Of a stretch of DNA of 64,000 nucleotides, positions 35,467 to 43,655 are shown piece after piece. A model generated the notes under the pieces. That model was not told the DNA's origin. It did not search any database and worked only from the letters and a program-made list of their open reading frames with translations. Source of the stretch: JABWCQ01 sp964530625 (lineage in GTDB: Bacteria; Electryoneota; RPQS01); NCBI GenBank assembly GCA_964530625.1, contig CAZHAK010000008.1:59564-123563 (forward strand). Direction: 5' to 3'. Position 1 is the first letter of the stretch; each line of letters begins with the position of its first letter. The position numbers were made by a program, and so were the translations under genes.

Positions 35467-35778
35467 CTAATAATCGAATGCATCCTTCTCCTGCTTTCCG
35501 CCCGCAGGCTCGAAGCGGAAGTTGGAGTAAATTTCTTTGCCGTCCACATAGGTATAGACACCGATGGAGGATTTATTGCCCGGCAGCACCTCGACCAAGC
35601 GGTCAAAAGCGACGTTTGCCGCGCGAATCATGTTGGCGTAGCCCTTTTGTTCAAACAGATTGCGCAGGTGCGCTAAAATTTGCTGCTTGTTTTTTGATTC
35701 GCCAATGGCGCGCTCGAAGGCGTCCCAGTTCACGTCTTCGACTTGCTGCCAGCCGCGCTTTATCTTCATATCTGACAT
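35467..35778 (-). CDS. Small protein of unknown function
   Basis: The 103-residue protein is not recognised. It has an alpha-rich N-terminal part ('DAFERAIGESKNKQQILAHLRNLFEQKGYANMI' region) and a short beta segment ('SIGVYTYVDGKEIYSNFRF'). It has no signal peptide. The spacing to both neighbours (12 and 22 bases) indicates that it belongs to the same transcript as the DinB pair. Confidence 0.65.
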   Translation of the reverse strand: MSDMKIKRGWQQVEDVNWDAFERAIGESKNKQQILAHLRNLFEQKGYANMIRAANVAFDRLVEVLPGNKSSIGVYTYVDGKEIYSNFRFEPAGGKQEKDAFDY

Positions 35779-35800
35779 GGTGAATGCTCCAACAGATTAC

Positions 35801-36178
35801 TTACTTGTTTTTCTTCGCCTCTGTAGCCGCGCGCTTGACTTCCTTCTTTTCCAGCTTATAGTCTTTCTTGTCCATCTTGAGGTCCTTGGTGCGCTGCTTG
35901 TGTGCTTTTTGATCGATCTTATTTTGCTGTAGCGCAAGTTTGGCGGCTTTCAAGCGGCCCGTCAGGTCGGCGATCTCTTGTTTCAATTCAAACTCGCGTC
36001 TCTCGAGATCGGTGCCTTCATCGCGCAGAGCGCGGCGGCGGGCTTCAAGCGAGTCCGCCTCATTTGCAAGCTGTTCCTTCTTGGTCTCTATGGTTCGGCT
36101 GTCTTGCGCGAAAGCCTGCGGTGCGCCAATTAAGAGCAGCAACGTTAGAATCAGTGCATAGCGTGTCTTCATCATCAT
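35801..36178 (-). CDS. Exported coiled-coil protein
   Basis: The 125-residue protein has a signal peptide ('YALILTLLLLIGAPQAFAQ'). The mature part is almost entirely charged helix with heptad-like spacing ('LANEADSLEARRRALRDEG', 'FELKQEIADLTGRLKAAKL') and a Lys-rich tail, so it is a periplasmic coiled coil. Function unknown. It lies 9 bases downstream of the DUF6614-like gene. Confidence 0.7.
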   Translation of the reverse strand: MMMKTRYALILTLLLLIGAPQAFAQDSRTIETKKEQLANEADSLEARRRALRDEGTDLERREFELKQEIADLTGRLKAAKLALQQNKIDQKAHKQRTKDLKMDKKDYKLEKKEVKRAATEAKKNK

Positions 36179-36187
36179 CTCCCTTGT

Positions 36188-36532
36188 TTATCCGTGTTCA
36201 AGCGGACGCCCCGGGTCGGGGAAATCCCGTGTCAGTCCCGAACGAAAGTCCGTCACCATCATAAACACCTTGCGGTGCAAGTCCTCCACTTCGCCCGTGC
36301 GCGTGGCCACGTCACCGAAGGCGCGCTCAAGCTCCACTAATGAGTTGAACTCCATCGTGATATGAAATTCTCCCAGCTCAGACGGCCCGAAACCGAGCTT
36401 CCGCCGCGTAATTCGCCACGACTCCATATCCCCCGATTTTATCAGGTACTCCATGTAGCCGCGCAAGTTCTCAACGAACTCAAGATCGCGGCGCGGCTCT
36501 TTCAGGTTGCACCAGACGTGGTAGATGTTCAT
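36188..36532 (-). CDS. DUF6614-like small protein
   Basis: The 114-residue protein resembles the DUF6614 family: it starts 'MNIYHVWCNLK' and has 'SWRITRRKLGFGPSELGEFHI' and the ending 'RDFPDPGRP'. The pattern suggests a dimeric alpha-beta barrel fold. No reaction is known. It begins 3 bases after the decayed HEPN reading frame. Confidence 0.75.
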   Translation of the reverse strand: MNIYHVWCNLKEPRRDLEFVENLRGYMEYLIKSGDMESWRITRRKLGFGPSELGEFHITMEFNSLVELERAFGDVATRTGEVEDLHRKVFMMVTDFRSGLTRDFPDPGRPLEHG

Positions 36533-36535
36533 GGG

Positions 36536-36951
36536 TTACGCCCGCAATTCTCGCAATAGCTGTGGAATGTCAATCTGTATGGTTCTCCACACTTCAAGCA
36601 AATCAATGCCCCTAAAGTCATGCACCAACCGGTTTCTCATGTCCGTGATCAAGTGCCAAGGAACATTGGGTAGGTTTCCCTAGTCCCGTCACTCACGTTG
36701 CGCGCCGCTTCGCCGATAATGGTAAACTGTCGCACCACAATATCGTGCAAGTCTTCTGTTTCAAGAAATTCCTCAAGCTTGCGTCCATTGTCCGTCCGGC
36801 GCGAAGTCCACCAGCACGTTAACATCGCTGCCGGCCCGAAATCGTCGCGCAGCACCGACCCGAAGAGCGCGAACTGAGTGATCTTCCACTTGTCGCAAAA
36901 CTCCTTCAGCTTGGCGGTATCGACGAATTCGGATAGAATGATTTCTTTCAT
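36536..36951 (-). pseudogene. Decayed MntA/HepT-type nucleotidyltransferase-HEPN toxin-antitoxin locus
   Basis: Frame 36951 downward begins like an MNT antitoxin ('KITQFALFGSVLRDDFGP'). A one-base deletion near 36832 then throws the expected 'SDVNVLVDFAPDG' into another frame. After a large internal deletion the frame continues as the C-terminal half of a DUF86/HepT HEPN toxin ('IVVRQFTIIGEAARNVSD'). A second one-base loss near 36667 shifts 'NVPWHLITDMRNRLVHDF' and 'LEVWRTIQIDIPQLL' out of frame; these include the HEPN RNase motif R-x4-H. The locus therefore keeps recognisable ends of both partners but no complete gene. It lies 4 bases from the upstream membrane gene, inside the operon. Confidence 0.85.
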
Positions 36952-36955
36952 TTTC

Positions 36956-37525
36956 CTATCTCCCCACCTTCGCCAGCACCAACCCCCCAACCGCCCATCT
37001 TATCGCCCCGTCCACGATGTTCACGAGCACATACGAAGTTGAAAAGCTCCACCAGATCCATTGCTCAAGCTGCACGAGCGCCATGCCGACCGTCCCGGCA
37101 ATGATCACAAACAACAATTTTCCAGCAAACGTGAGGTTCGGAGCGGCCGCCAGCAGCCACAGCATCAAAAACGACATAAGCACCAGCGCGACAAAGTCAA
37201 GAATCATCGGCGTCGTCATGCCGTCCTTCCCTTCACGGTGAAAGGAGAGAAAGATGTTTGGCCCCTTCGCGCCCTTGTCCCACGCCTCCTGCATCCGCTG
37301 TTCTTCTTGTTCATTTGTAATGCCTTCTTCGAGCATACCGGCCATCGGCGCGATATATAGTCCCGACGTCGGCGCTTCCTTCATCAGCACTTCCGCAACC
37401 AAATCTTCGTCGCGAAACGTGTTTACGGTCGCCTCGTGCCACGGCAGCATCATGTGCGAGACCGCGCCCCACATGAACATCGCTGCGCCTGCCAAAACTC
37501 CCGCCAGAATGAATCGCTTGTTCAT
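36956..37525 (-). CDS. Membrane protein of unknown function
   Basis: The 189-residue protein has an N-terminal helix ('ILAGVLAGAAMFMWGAVSHMM'), an extracytoplasmic domain of about 80 residues and three more helices in the C-terminal half ('ILDFVALVLMSFLMLWLLAA', 'LLFVIIAGTVGMALVQLEQWIWW', 'YVLVNIVDGAIRWAVGGLVLA'). I do not recognise the family. It lies between the BstA-like pair and the decayed toxin-antitoxin locus. Confidence 0.7.
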   Translation of the reverse strand: MNKRFILAGVLAGAAMFMWGAVSHMMLPWHEATVNTFRDEDLVAEVLMKEAPTSGLYIAPMAGMLEEGITNEQEEQRMQEAWDKGAKGPNIFLSFHREGKDGMTTPMILDFVALVLMSFLMLWLLAAAPNLTFAGKLLFVIIAGTVGMALVQLEQWIWWSFSTSYVLVNIVDGAIRWAVGGLVLAKVGR

Positions 37526-37546
37526 GATGGCCTCCCTAAGACTTTT

Positions 37547-38074
37547 TTACCAGTTCATGCGCCCGCGCAGCGCCGTGATGTGTGCCGTATGATGCCTGCT
37601 GTGCCACGCGGCGTAGGCGAGCAGCTTGTCCAGCGACTCCTCGCCTCGCTCGAAATGCACGTACTTGCGGTGAAATTGATCCACGCTAAGGGATTCAAAC
37701 ACGACAGCCCAGCGCGTGTGCAGTCCGTCAATCAGTTTCATCGCAGAATCAATAGAGGAGTCTCCGTCCGCCATAGCCAGCATTTTGTGATCGTCGTAAG
37801 GAATAACCTTCGGGCAATCTTCCATCAAGACCTGCTTGGTTCTCAGATAGAGCACTGCCCCCGCGTCGCACAGGTGGTGAACAACCTGCTTCACCGTCCA
37901 GCCACCGTCCCGGTACGGAGAGTTCAGCTGCTTCTCGTTCAATCCGCGGAGCGCCAACGTAAGCTCGAGCGGAAGCTCTCTTATCGCCGCAATCCGGTCA
38001 GCCCTGTCTTTTTGCAGCACGGGCTCGGAATAATCGGATTTCCCGATGGGATATCGCAGCGCGTAGTCAATCAC
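37547..38074 (-). CDS. BstA/YfiT-like DinB-superfamily protein, copy 2
   Basis: The 175-residue protein is a YfiT/BstA-type metal-dependent protein, related to bacillithiol S-transferases. It has 'LRYPIGK' at the start, 'PYRDGGWTVKQVVHHLCDA' and 'LAYAAWHSRHHTAHIT' with the His ligands. The GTG at 38074 is taken as start: it overlaps the stop of the upstream paralogue as GTGA and has an AGGAG site 9 bases before. The longer open frame is the shadow of that paralogue. In copy 2 the usual 'HVSDSH' is 'HLCDAG', so one ligand-region residue differs. Confidence 0.85.
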   Translation of the reverse strand: MIDYALRYPIGKSDYSEPVLQKDRADRIAAIRELPLELTLALRGLNEKQLNSPYRDGGWTVKQVVHHLCDAGAVLYLRTKQVLMEDCPKVIPYDDHKMLAMADGDSSIDSAMKLIDGLHTRWAVVFESLSVDQFHRKYVHFERGEESLDKLLAYAAWHSRHHTAHITALRGRMNW

Positions 38075-38607
38075 CAGCCTCTCCTGTCGCGCAGTTTCGT
38101 GATGTGCGCGATGTGATGCGTGCCGTGCCACGAATAGAGTCCCAAAAGCCATTTGATATCCAAATGCCCGCCCGCGCGATCGGGATGCGTGAACTCGCGG
38201 TTGTATTGCTCTTCGGTAAGGTTTTCCAGCAGCAGCGTCCACTTGTTGTGCAGCGCGTCAATCAGAGCCAGCGACGAATCAAGCGGCAGCGCTCCGTCGG
38301 GAGTCATCACCCAATTCGTTTGGTTGTAAACTTTAACGACGTAATCGTCTTCGGTCAACGCATGCTTCGTGCGCATGTACGCGTTCATGTGTGAATCTGA
38401 GACATGATGCACTAACTGCCGCACGCTCCATCCGCCTTCACGATAGGGGGTGTCCAATTGCTCGTCCGTCAATCCCGCTACCGCCGCGCGCAATTTCTTC
38501 GGCTGTTCACGCAAATTCGCAATCGCCGCGGCGCGCTCCTCTTTGGTCACAGGTCGCTTGCCGTCAAACTTGCCAATCGGATACTTTAGAGTTTCAATGT
38601 CCATCAT
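38071..38607 (-). CDS. BstA/YfiT-like DinB-superfamily protein, copy 1
   Basis: This 178-residue paralogue has the complete family pattern: 'LKYPIGKFDGKRPV', 'LDTPYREGGWSVRQLVHHVSDSHMNAY', 'ALTEDDYVVK' and 'LYSWHGTHHIAHIT', with His ligands placed as in YfiT. Characterised relatives transfer bacillithiol or hydrolyse thiol conjugates; whether this organism makes such a thiol is not shown here. The start at 38607 shares a base with the stop of a 40-residue upstream gene (TGATG); the second ATG at 38604 is an equal alternative. Confidence 0.88.
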   Translation of the reverse strand: MMDIETLKYPIGKFDGKRPVTKEERAAAIANLREQPKKLRAAVAGLTDEQLDTPYREGGWSVRQLVHHVSDSHMNAYMRTKHALTEDDYVVKVYNQTNWVMTPDGALPLDSSLALIDALHNKWTLLLENLTEEQYNREFTHPDRAGGHLDIKWLLGLYSWHGTHHIAHITKLRDRRGW

Positions 38608-38729
38608 CAACGCTTTCTCTGTTCGGCAATTGCTTTGGCTATGGATTCCGGCATGTCGCGACACTTGCAATGCTTCACATGCTTTTGATGCCAAACGATG
38701 CGCTGTTTGAGCGACGGGTGCTTGGGCAT
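38607..38729 (-). CDS. 40-residue basic protein, coupled to the BstA-like gene
   Basis: A short frame from ATG 38729 encodes 40 residues: 'MPKHPSLKQRIVWHQKHVKH', then a Cys-x-Cys pair in 'CKCRDMPESIAKAIAEQRKR'. Its stop overlaps the BstA-like ATG as TGATG, the same junction used elsewhere in this genome, which supports translation. The His/Lys/Cys-rich sequence could bind metal. No family recognised. Confidence 0.5.
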   Translation of the reverse strand: MPKHPSLKQRIVWHQKHVKHCKCRDMPESIAKAIAEQRKR

Positions 38730-38758
38730 TTTATTCGCCTCGTGCCATTCCCTGTTAA

Positions 38759-39751
38759 TTACGCGTTGTTCGCCCACCATGATAAACTTTCGTCATACCG
38801 CCATTGCAAATTAAAATGTCCGCCCTCAAACTCGACGTGCGTGTGCGGCACTTCGGCTTCCGCCAAACGTGTTGAAAGAATTCGCGCGCCCCACTGCAAA
38901 TTGAATTCGTCACTGAGGCCGCATTCGATGTAGAGTCCGGACAGTTTCTTCAAGCTCTCGATGATGCGCTCATCGCTGGCCATGCGCACGGGGTCATGCG
39001 TCAACCAACGCGCCCACACGTCATCGCGCAACTCTCCGGTCTCCAGATCGAACGGGTAATCAAATCCCCACGGCGATTCCGGATTCGGCGAATAACAGGC
39101 GGACATGCCGGTCACGTTAATCGCCGCGTGCGAAACTTTTTTTTGCGGATTGCCATATTGCGCCATCATCTCTTTGGGCGACGCGTACTTTCGCAATTCC
39201 TTCAGCGCCTGCGGAAATTCCAACTGATAACCATATTCAAAATAGCAATCACCGGAATGCATCAGGCACCAGCCGAACAGATCCGGATGTCGCGCCGCCA
39301 ACACAAACGCGCCGTAACCGCCGGAAGATTTTCCCGCGAGCACGGTCTGCGCCGGAGTTAGACCCGCGCGAAACTCACTGCGCATCCACGGCAAGAGTTC
39401 GCCGCACAGATAATCCTCGTAATCTCCGGTCGCCGTCGAATTGATGTATTGCGATCCGCCGAGTCGTGTAAAACAATCCGGCATCAGCACCACCGACGGC
39501 GGAATCTTCTTCTCGCGAATCAATCGCTCGATTCGCTCAGGCAGAGTTTCGCCCCACGCGCTCCAATTCAAGTGCGACAGCGCGCCGCTCGTGAAGCCGG
39601 AGAGCACGACAATCAGCGGATAGTCCTGTGACTTGGAATAATTCTCCGGCAAGTATACGGGAGTTTCGCGCACGGTCTCATCCCTTAACGGATTTCCCTC
39701 CAGGCACCGCGAGCGAAACTCTTCGATGATGAGTTGTCCGCGCAGTCTCAT
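38759..39751 (-). CDS. Alpha/beta-hydrolase, putative esterase
   Basis: The 330-residue protein belongs to the esterase-D/antigen-85-like family. The nucleophile is Ser in 'GKSSGGYGAF', preceded by the strand 'TVLAGK'. The oxyanion region is 'LIVVLSGFTSG', and the C-terminal 'GGHFNLQWR' holds the likely catalytic His. There is no signal peptide. The natural substrate is not evident; S-formylglutathione or similar small esters are possible. It overlaps the upstream exported-protein gene by 4 bases. Confidence 0.88.
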   Translation of the reverse strand: MRLRGQLIIEEFRSRCLEGNPLRDETVRETPVYLPENYSKSQDYPLIVVLSGFTSGALSHLNWSAWGETLPERIERLIREKKIPPSVVLMPDCFTRLGGSQYINSTATGDYEDYLCGELLPWMRSEFRAGLTPAQTVLAGKSSGGYGAFVLAARHPDLFGWCLMHSGDCYFEYGYQLEFPQALKELRKYASPKEMMAQYGNPQKKVSHAAINVTGMSACYSPNPESPWGFDYPFDLETGELRDDVWARWLTHDPVRMASDERIIESLKKLSGLYIECGLSDEFNLQWGARILSTRLAEAEVPHTHVEFEGGHFNLQWRYDESLSWWANNA

Positions 39752-41526
39752 TTCATCAAAACCAACTTCGATACCGTTCGCGAGTTCGCCGCCTCAAGCG
39801 CCGCGAAGTAAATGCCGCTCGCTTGCGCGCTCGCGTTCCAACTGACGATATGCTCGCCTGCGCTTTGTGCTTCATTGACGAGCGTGGCCACCTCACGTCC
39901 GGTCACGTCAAAGACATTTAGAGTTGCATTGCTGTTCCGCGCCAGCACATAGCTCAAGCGAAACGCAGAGTTCCCCGGATTGGGATAAACTGAGAGCGAC
40001 AATTCAGTCGGCAGCGTGGCGGAAGGAGTTGCGGAAGTCAGGGTGCTGCCTAAAACCCGCAATTCCAAGAACTCGTTACTATCATTGAACACGCGAATAC
40101 CGTTCGCATAGTCGCCCGCGGTGTCAGGCGAAAAAGTCACTGTCGCAATCATCGAATCGCCGGGTTGCAAAAGCACGTCCTGAATACAGCAGTTGATCTG
40201 AAACGGCCCGACGTCGAACCAATCCGTAATCGTAAAGTTCTGGGCGCCGACGTTTTTCAAGGAGACCTCCTGCGACGCGCTCTGCCCTGCCGGAGCAAAG
40301 AAAACGAGTGTGTCTTGCGAAAAAACGGCGGCGACTCCGTTTGCGTCAGGCAACGGAATATGCGAGCGCCAAACTCCGCAGCGAAAGTCCGCGAAGTATC
40401 CAGCCGCGATAATATTGACGTAGCCGCCGCTCTCGCGCGCATATCCAAGTTCGGTGATTTCGGCGTCGACTTCCAGCTCAAGCTGCCATGTCGCGCCGCC
40501 GTCTGTCGTGCGCCAGACTCGACCGACCGCGTTATTGGCGATCCCGCCCGCGACATAACCCAGGGTGTCATTTACAAACAGCGCCGTTCTTAGCGGAATG
40601 TTTGTTTGAAGCGTGCGCGGCGACCACTCTTGACCGAAGTCGGTGGTAAAGTGAGCCCATCCGAACGGCGGAGAATCCTGCCCGCCGCAAACGATGCCGC
40701 GCGCGCTGTTGGGCGCGAAGTCAATGTCCGTGTCACCGAGCGGATCTGCGGCAACGATCGTCTGCCACGAGAAACCGCGATCAAGCGATAACCATTGCAA
40801 TGACCCGACGGCATAAATAATATTGGCGACCGTGGTGACTTCGTTCACCCAAGTTCCGGTGAATCGCTCCGGCAGAGTGTCCCACGACTGCGACGTAAAC
40901 ATGGAATCGTTGCGGTAGATTCGGGCGTCAAGTCCGGACAAGGCCACGGCGATGTTTGAATCGGGCGCGGCGATGCTGGTGAGCCAGCGCGGCGTTCTGA
41001 GCGCAAATAGCGATTCGGGCCACATGACGTGCTGCGTCGCCACACCGCGCATCAGCCGCAATGTGCCGCCGTTGTTGAATGTATTGAAGAGCGATATATA
41101 CAGACTGTCGTAAATCGCTTCGGGCCGGGTCACGGGCCGCCAGGTGATATCGGAAATAAAGCTCGGCGAGCGCAGCGAATTGAAGGCAGGAGAAGGGGCA
41201 GGAGCAGGTTGCGGATCTAAGTTCGTCCAAGTTCGACCGCCGTCAGTCGTGCGGAAGATTGTGTGCAGCGCGGCAATGAAGGCTCGTCCCTGATTAGCTT
41301 TGGTAAATCCAACCGGCACCGCTCCCCAATATTGCGGAGTACTTTGCGACGCGTCATAAAGTGTTTGCACATAAACCCAGTTCTCATCAAGCGCGCGCGA
41401 ATTTTCTCGCGGCACATGAAAATCGGGCAGGACATCAGGCTTGACGGGCAGCGTGCGCGGAGCCGCGGCAAACACAACGGCAACTGAATACAGCAAGGCA
41501 ATCCAAGCGTAAATGACCGACCGCAT
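39748..41526 (-). CDS. Exported BNR-like protein with C-terminal sorting domain (LMK type)
   Basis: The 592-residue protein has a signal peptide ('SVIYAWIALLYSVAVVFAA'), BNR/photosystem-stability-factor-like repeats ('FRTTDGGRTWTNL', 'DRGFSWQTI', 'WRTTDGGATWQLEL'), an Ig-like ASPM/HYDIN-type segment ('VSLKNVGAQNFTITD...QPGDSMIATVTFSPDTAG') and a sorting domain ('LSVYPNPGNSAFRLSY', 'FDVTGREV', 'ASGIYFAALE') ending in LVLMK. ATG 41526 was chosen for the AGGAGCG site 9 bases upstream. The stop overlaps the esterase start by 4 bases. Confidence 0.85.
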   Translation of the reverse strand: MRSVIYAWIALLYSVAVVFAAAPRTLPVKPDVLPDFHVPRENSRALDENWVYVQTLYDASQSTPQYWGAVPVGFTKANQGRAFIAALHTIFRTTDGGRTWTNLDPQPAPAPSPAFNSLRSPSFISDITWRPVTRPEAIYDSLYISLFNTFNNGGTLRLMRGVATQHVMWPESLFALRTPRWLTSIAAPDSNIAVALSGLDARIYRNDSMFTSQSWDTLPERFTGTWVNEVTTVANIIYAVGSLQWLSLDRGFSWQTIVAADPLGDTDIDFAPNSARGIVCGGQDSPPFGWAHFTTDFGQEWSPRTLQTNIPLRTALFVNDTLGYVAGGIANNAVGRVWRTTDGGATWQLELEVDAEITELGYARESGGYVNIIAAGYFADFRCGVWRSHIPLPDANGVAAVFSQDTLVFFAPAGQSASQEVSLKNVGAQNFTITDWFDVGPFQINCCIQDVLLQPGDSMIATVTFSPDTAGDYANGIRVFNDSNEFLELRVLGSTLTSATPSATLPTELSLSVYPNPGNSAFRLSYVLARNSNATLNVFDVTGREVATLVNEAQSAGEHIVSWNASAQASGIYFAALEAANSRTVSKLVLMK

Positions 41527-41536
41527 GATCGCGCTC

Positions 41537-42016
41537 CTAAAGCCTGTACTTCGGTTTGGGGGGACACGCGCGCAAGTAAACAAAAATTGCGGCGGCAAGA
41601 AAACCGAGATTTTCGAGGATTTTGCTCCAGCCGACTTTCGCGGCCAAAGCAGAAGCGGTCGCCGAGCTTCCAAAACACCCGCAGTCAATGTTCAGTCCGC
41701 GCAAAACGGCTTGCAGAATCAGCACAGTGAAGACCGTCAGCAAAATCACAAGCGTCAAAGCCGCTCCGCGGCGGAGCTTCGGCAAAAACAGACAAACGGC
41801 GGCCACAGCTTCCAACGCTGGCACGAACATCGCGGACAAATAAACGTAGTTCTGCCCGATTCCCGGCAGACTCACTCGGTAGTTGGTGATGTCTCGGGCG
41901 AAGCCTGCGGGGTCCAGGATTTTGGGCCAGGCCGCATACAGAAAAAGCCCCGCCAGAAGCAGGCGGAAAGTCCAATCCAGTCCCGTAAAAATCTGCTCGC
42001 GGAGGCTCTTGTTCAT
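41537..42016 (-). CDS. MauE/DoxX-family redox-associated membrane protein
   Basis: The 159-residue protein has four helices and the DoxX/MauE pattern: 'LLLAGLFLYAAWPKILDPAGFA', 'SAMFVPALEAVAAVCLF', 'LVILLTVFTVLILQAVLRG', then 'NIDCGCFGS', a Cys-x-Cys pair typical of the redox-associated branch. It probably helps disulfide or thiol handling at the membrane. The gene downstream of it is an exported protein, the gene upstream a periplasmic rhodanese. A near-consensus promoter ends 9 bases before the ATG, so the message may be almost leaderless. Confidence 0.85.
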   Translation of the reverse strand: MNKSLREQIFTGLDWTFRLLLAGLFLYAAWPKILDPAGFARDITNYRVSLPGIGQNYVYLSAMFVPALEAVAAVCLFLPKLRRGAALTLVILLTVFTVLILQAVLRGLNIDCGCFGSSATASALAAKVGWSKILENLGFLAAAIFVYLRACPPKPKYRL

Positions 42017-42024
42017 AGCCTTTT

Positions 42025-42053
42025 ATTATAGTAACAACTTTTCACAAAGTCAA
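42025..42053 (-). promoter_or_regulatory. Near-consensus promoter of the MauE/DoxX gene
   Basis: On the minus strand TTGACT (42053-42048), a 17-base spacer and a perfect TATAAT (42030-42025). The expected start at about 42018 is only one to three bases from the ATG at 42016. Confidence 0.8.
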
Positions 42054-42201
42054 GCCAAAGTACTGATATTTTCAAGAAGTTACGTTACCAAAACTATCCC
42101 AAAATCATATCCGTTCCTCTCTTCTTTGCACCCTCTCAAAGACAGCACAGGCCCGCCCCCGCCGGCGAGCCTGAAACAGTGCGACAATATAGGTCAAACC
42201 G

Positions 42202-42732
42202 CTAATTCTCGGTGCCCGTCTCAATCATTTCAGTTTCAGCCGACCACTCTTCCCAGCCACCGGTGAAGACCGCCAGCCTGCCGTAACCGTTGCCCAAGGC
42301 GAACTCAGCCAGGTCATGCGACAGATGGCAGTCGCCGCCGTCGCAATAGATGACAATCAACTCTTCTTTGGGAATGGCCAGAAATTTATCGGCATCCTTG
42401 TCCAGATGGTCAAACGATACGTTGACTGCACCGGGAATATGGCCTTCTTCAAAGAGTTTCGCTTCACGCGCGTCCACGAAATGAATGTTACTCTTGTTGC
42501 GCTTCATATAGAGCACCATCGCGGTGGCGAGATTCACCTCGTAGGCCTGATCTGACTTTATAAACAAGCTGTCCGGTTTGGCGGCGGCATCTTCGGCAAT
42601 CGCGGCCGGGACAAGTTTAATCGGCTCCCAATGGCCCCAGAAAGGTAAGTCGCTTTTTGTGGCGACACGTGCTCCCAGCCCCAGCAAAACTGCGGCAATC
42701 ATGAGGGTCGAAATCTGCTTTGCCAAACTCAT
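42202..42732 (-). CDS. Membrane-anchored or exported rhodanese-domain protein
   Basis: The 176-residue protein has an N-terminal hydrophobic segment ('ISTLMIAAVLLGLGARVA') and one rhodanese domain: 'IHFVDAREAKLFEEGHIPGAVNV' and the active loop 'IYCDGGDCHLSHDLAE' with the catalytic Cys. It probably handles sulfane sulfur at the periplasmic face. Its ATG overlaps the LOG gene stop by 4 bases. The association with a DoxX/MauE protein downstream is a recurring sulfur or redox pairing. Confidence 0.88.
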   Translation of the reverse strand: MSLAKQISTLMIAAVLLGLGARVATKSDLPFWGHWEPIKLVPAAIAEDAAAKPDSLFIKSDQAYEVNLATAMVLYMKRNKSNIHFVDAREAKLFEEGHIPGAVNVSFDHLDKDADKFLAIPKEELIVIYCDGGDCHLSHDLAEFALGNGYGRLAVFTGGWEEWSAETEMIETGTEN

Positions 42733-43604
42733 GTTTCCTCTGTGGTTTCTAATGCGCGAGTGACTTCAATGCGATCTACGAGATACTGATAGGCTTCGTC
42801 CACGTCGTCGGTCATCAGGATCAAATCCATGTCTTCCGGCGAGATGACGCCCCATTGAATCAATGCGTCAAAGTTTACAACGGTTTTCCAAAATTCCGAG
42901 CCGAACAGCACAATCGGCAGGTTGCGTCGAATCTTTTGCGTTTGAATCAGCGTCAAGGACTCAAAGATTTCATCAAACGTTCCGAATCCGCCGGGAAACG
43001 CGACCTGCGCGCGCGACAGATAGACGAACCAGTACTTGCGCATGAAGAAGTAGTGAAACTCGAACGTGTACGGTGGATCGAGATAACGGTTTACTCCCTG
43101 CTCGAGCGGAAGGCTGATGGAAAGTCCGACGGTTTTCGCGCCGATTTTTTTTGCGCCGCGGTTGGCCGCTTCCATCATCCCGGGTCCGGCGCCGCTGCAA
43201 ATCACGTGTCGGTCGCGCGGATCGGGCATCTGCTGATAGTGCGCGGCAAGTTTTGCGGCCAGCCGTTCAGCTTCATGGTAATAGTGAGTCAGCCGCTTAA
43301 ACGAGTCCGTGCGCTTTTGAATGATCGCCGGAGTAATCCCGAACTCGTTGGCCCACTGGCTGTTCAGCTTGGTCAACTGTTCATTCAATTCTTCTTCCGG
43401 CACTGAGCGCGCCGACCCATAGAACACAATCGTGCTGCGGATTTTTTGAAGTCGAAGCCGCGACTGCGGCTCCAGGTACTCGGCTAATATCCTCAAAGAC
43501 CGCGCATGTGCGCTCTGCAAGAACCTCCGGTTCTGGTAGGCCTTAGGATAAAAGTCTTTATCGCTTTCTATCAAATATATCAATCCTTTCTCATCCGGAA
43601 TCAA
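42729..43604 (-). CDS. LOG family protein (TIGR00730-like)
   Basis: The 291-residue Rossmann-fold protein carries the LOG signature 'PGGFGTFDEIFE' and 'GSGPGMMEA'-type segment (here 'CSGAGPGMMEAANRG'), as in cytokinin riboside 5'-monophosphate phosphoribohydrolases and related nucleotide-processing enzymes. The N-terminal extension 'RPLRILAEYLEP'-like (here 'ARSLRILAEYLEPQSRLR') marks the longer bacterial subgroup. The frame begins with TTG at 43604; no Met lies upstream of the conserved part, so a TTG start is accepted. The gene overlaps the rhodanese gene by 4 bases. Confidence 0.85.
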   Translation of the reverse strand: MIPDEKGLIYLIESDKDFYPKAYQNRRFLQSAHARSLRILAEYLEPQSRLRLQKIRSTIVFYGSARSVPEEELNEQLTKLNSQWANEFGITPAIIQKRTDSFKRLTHYYHEAERLAAKLAAHYQQMPDPRDRHVICSGAGPGMMEAANRGAKKIGAKTVGLSISLPLEQGVNRYLDPPYTFEFHYFFMRKYWFVYLSRAQVAFPGGFGTFDEIFESLTLIQTQKIRRNLPIVLFGSEFWKTVVNFDALIQWGVISPEDMDLILMTDDVDEAYQYLVDRIEVTRALETTEET

Positions 43605-43655
43605 GTTCGCGGATACTTACTAATACTCCAGCAATTTCCGTCCGGTTCCCTTCCG

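Noticed and set aside
42031..42047. TTGTGAA in the MauE promoter as a Rex operator
   Set aside because: Only one half of the expected TTGTGAA-N4-TTCACAA palindrome is present.
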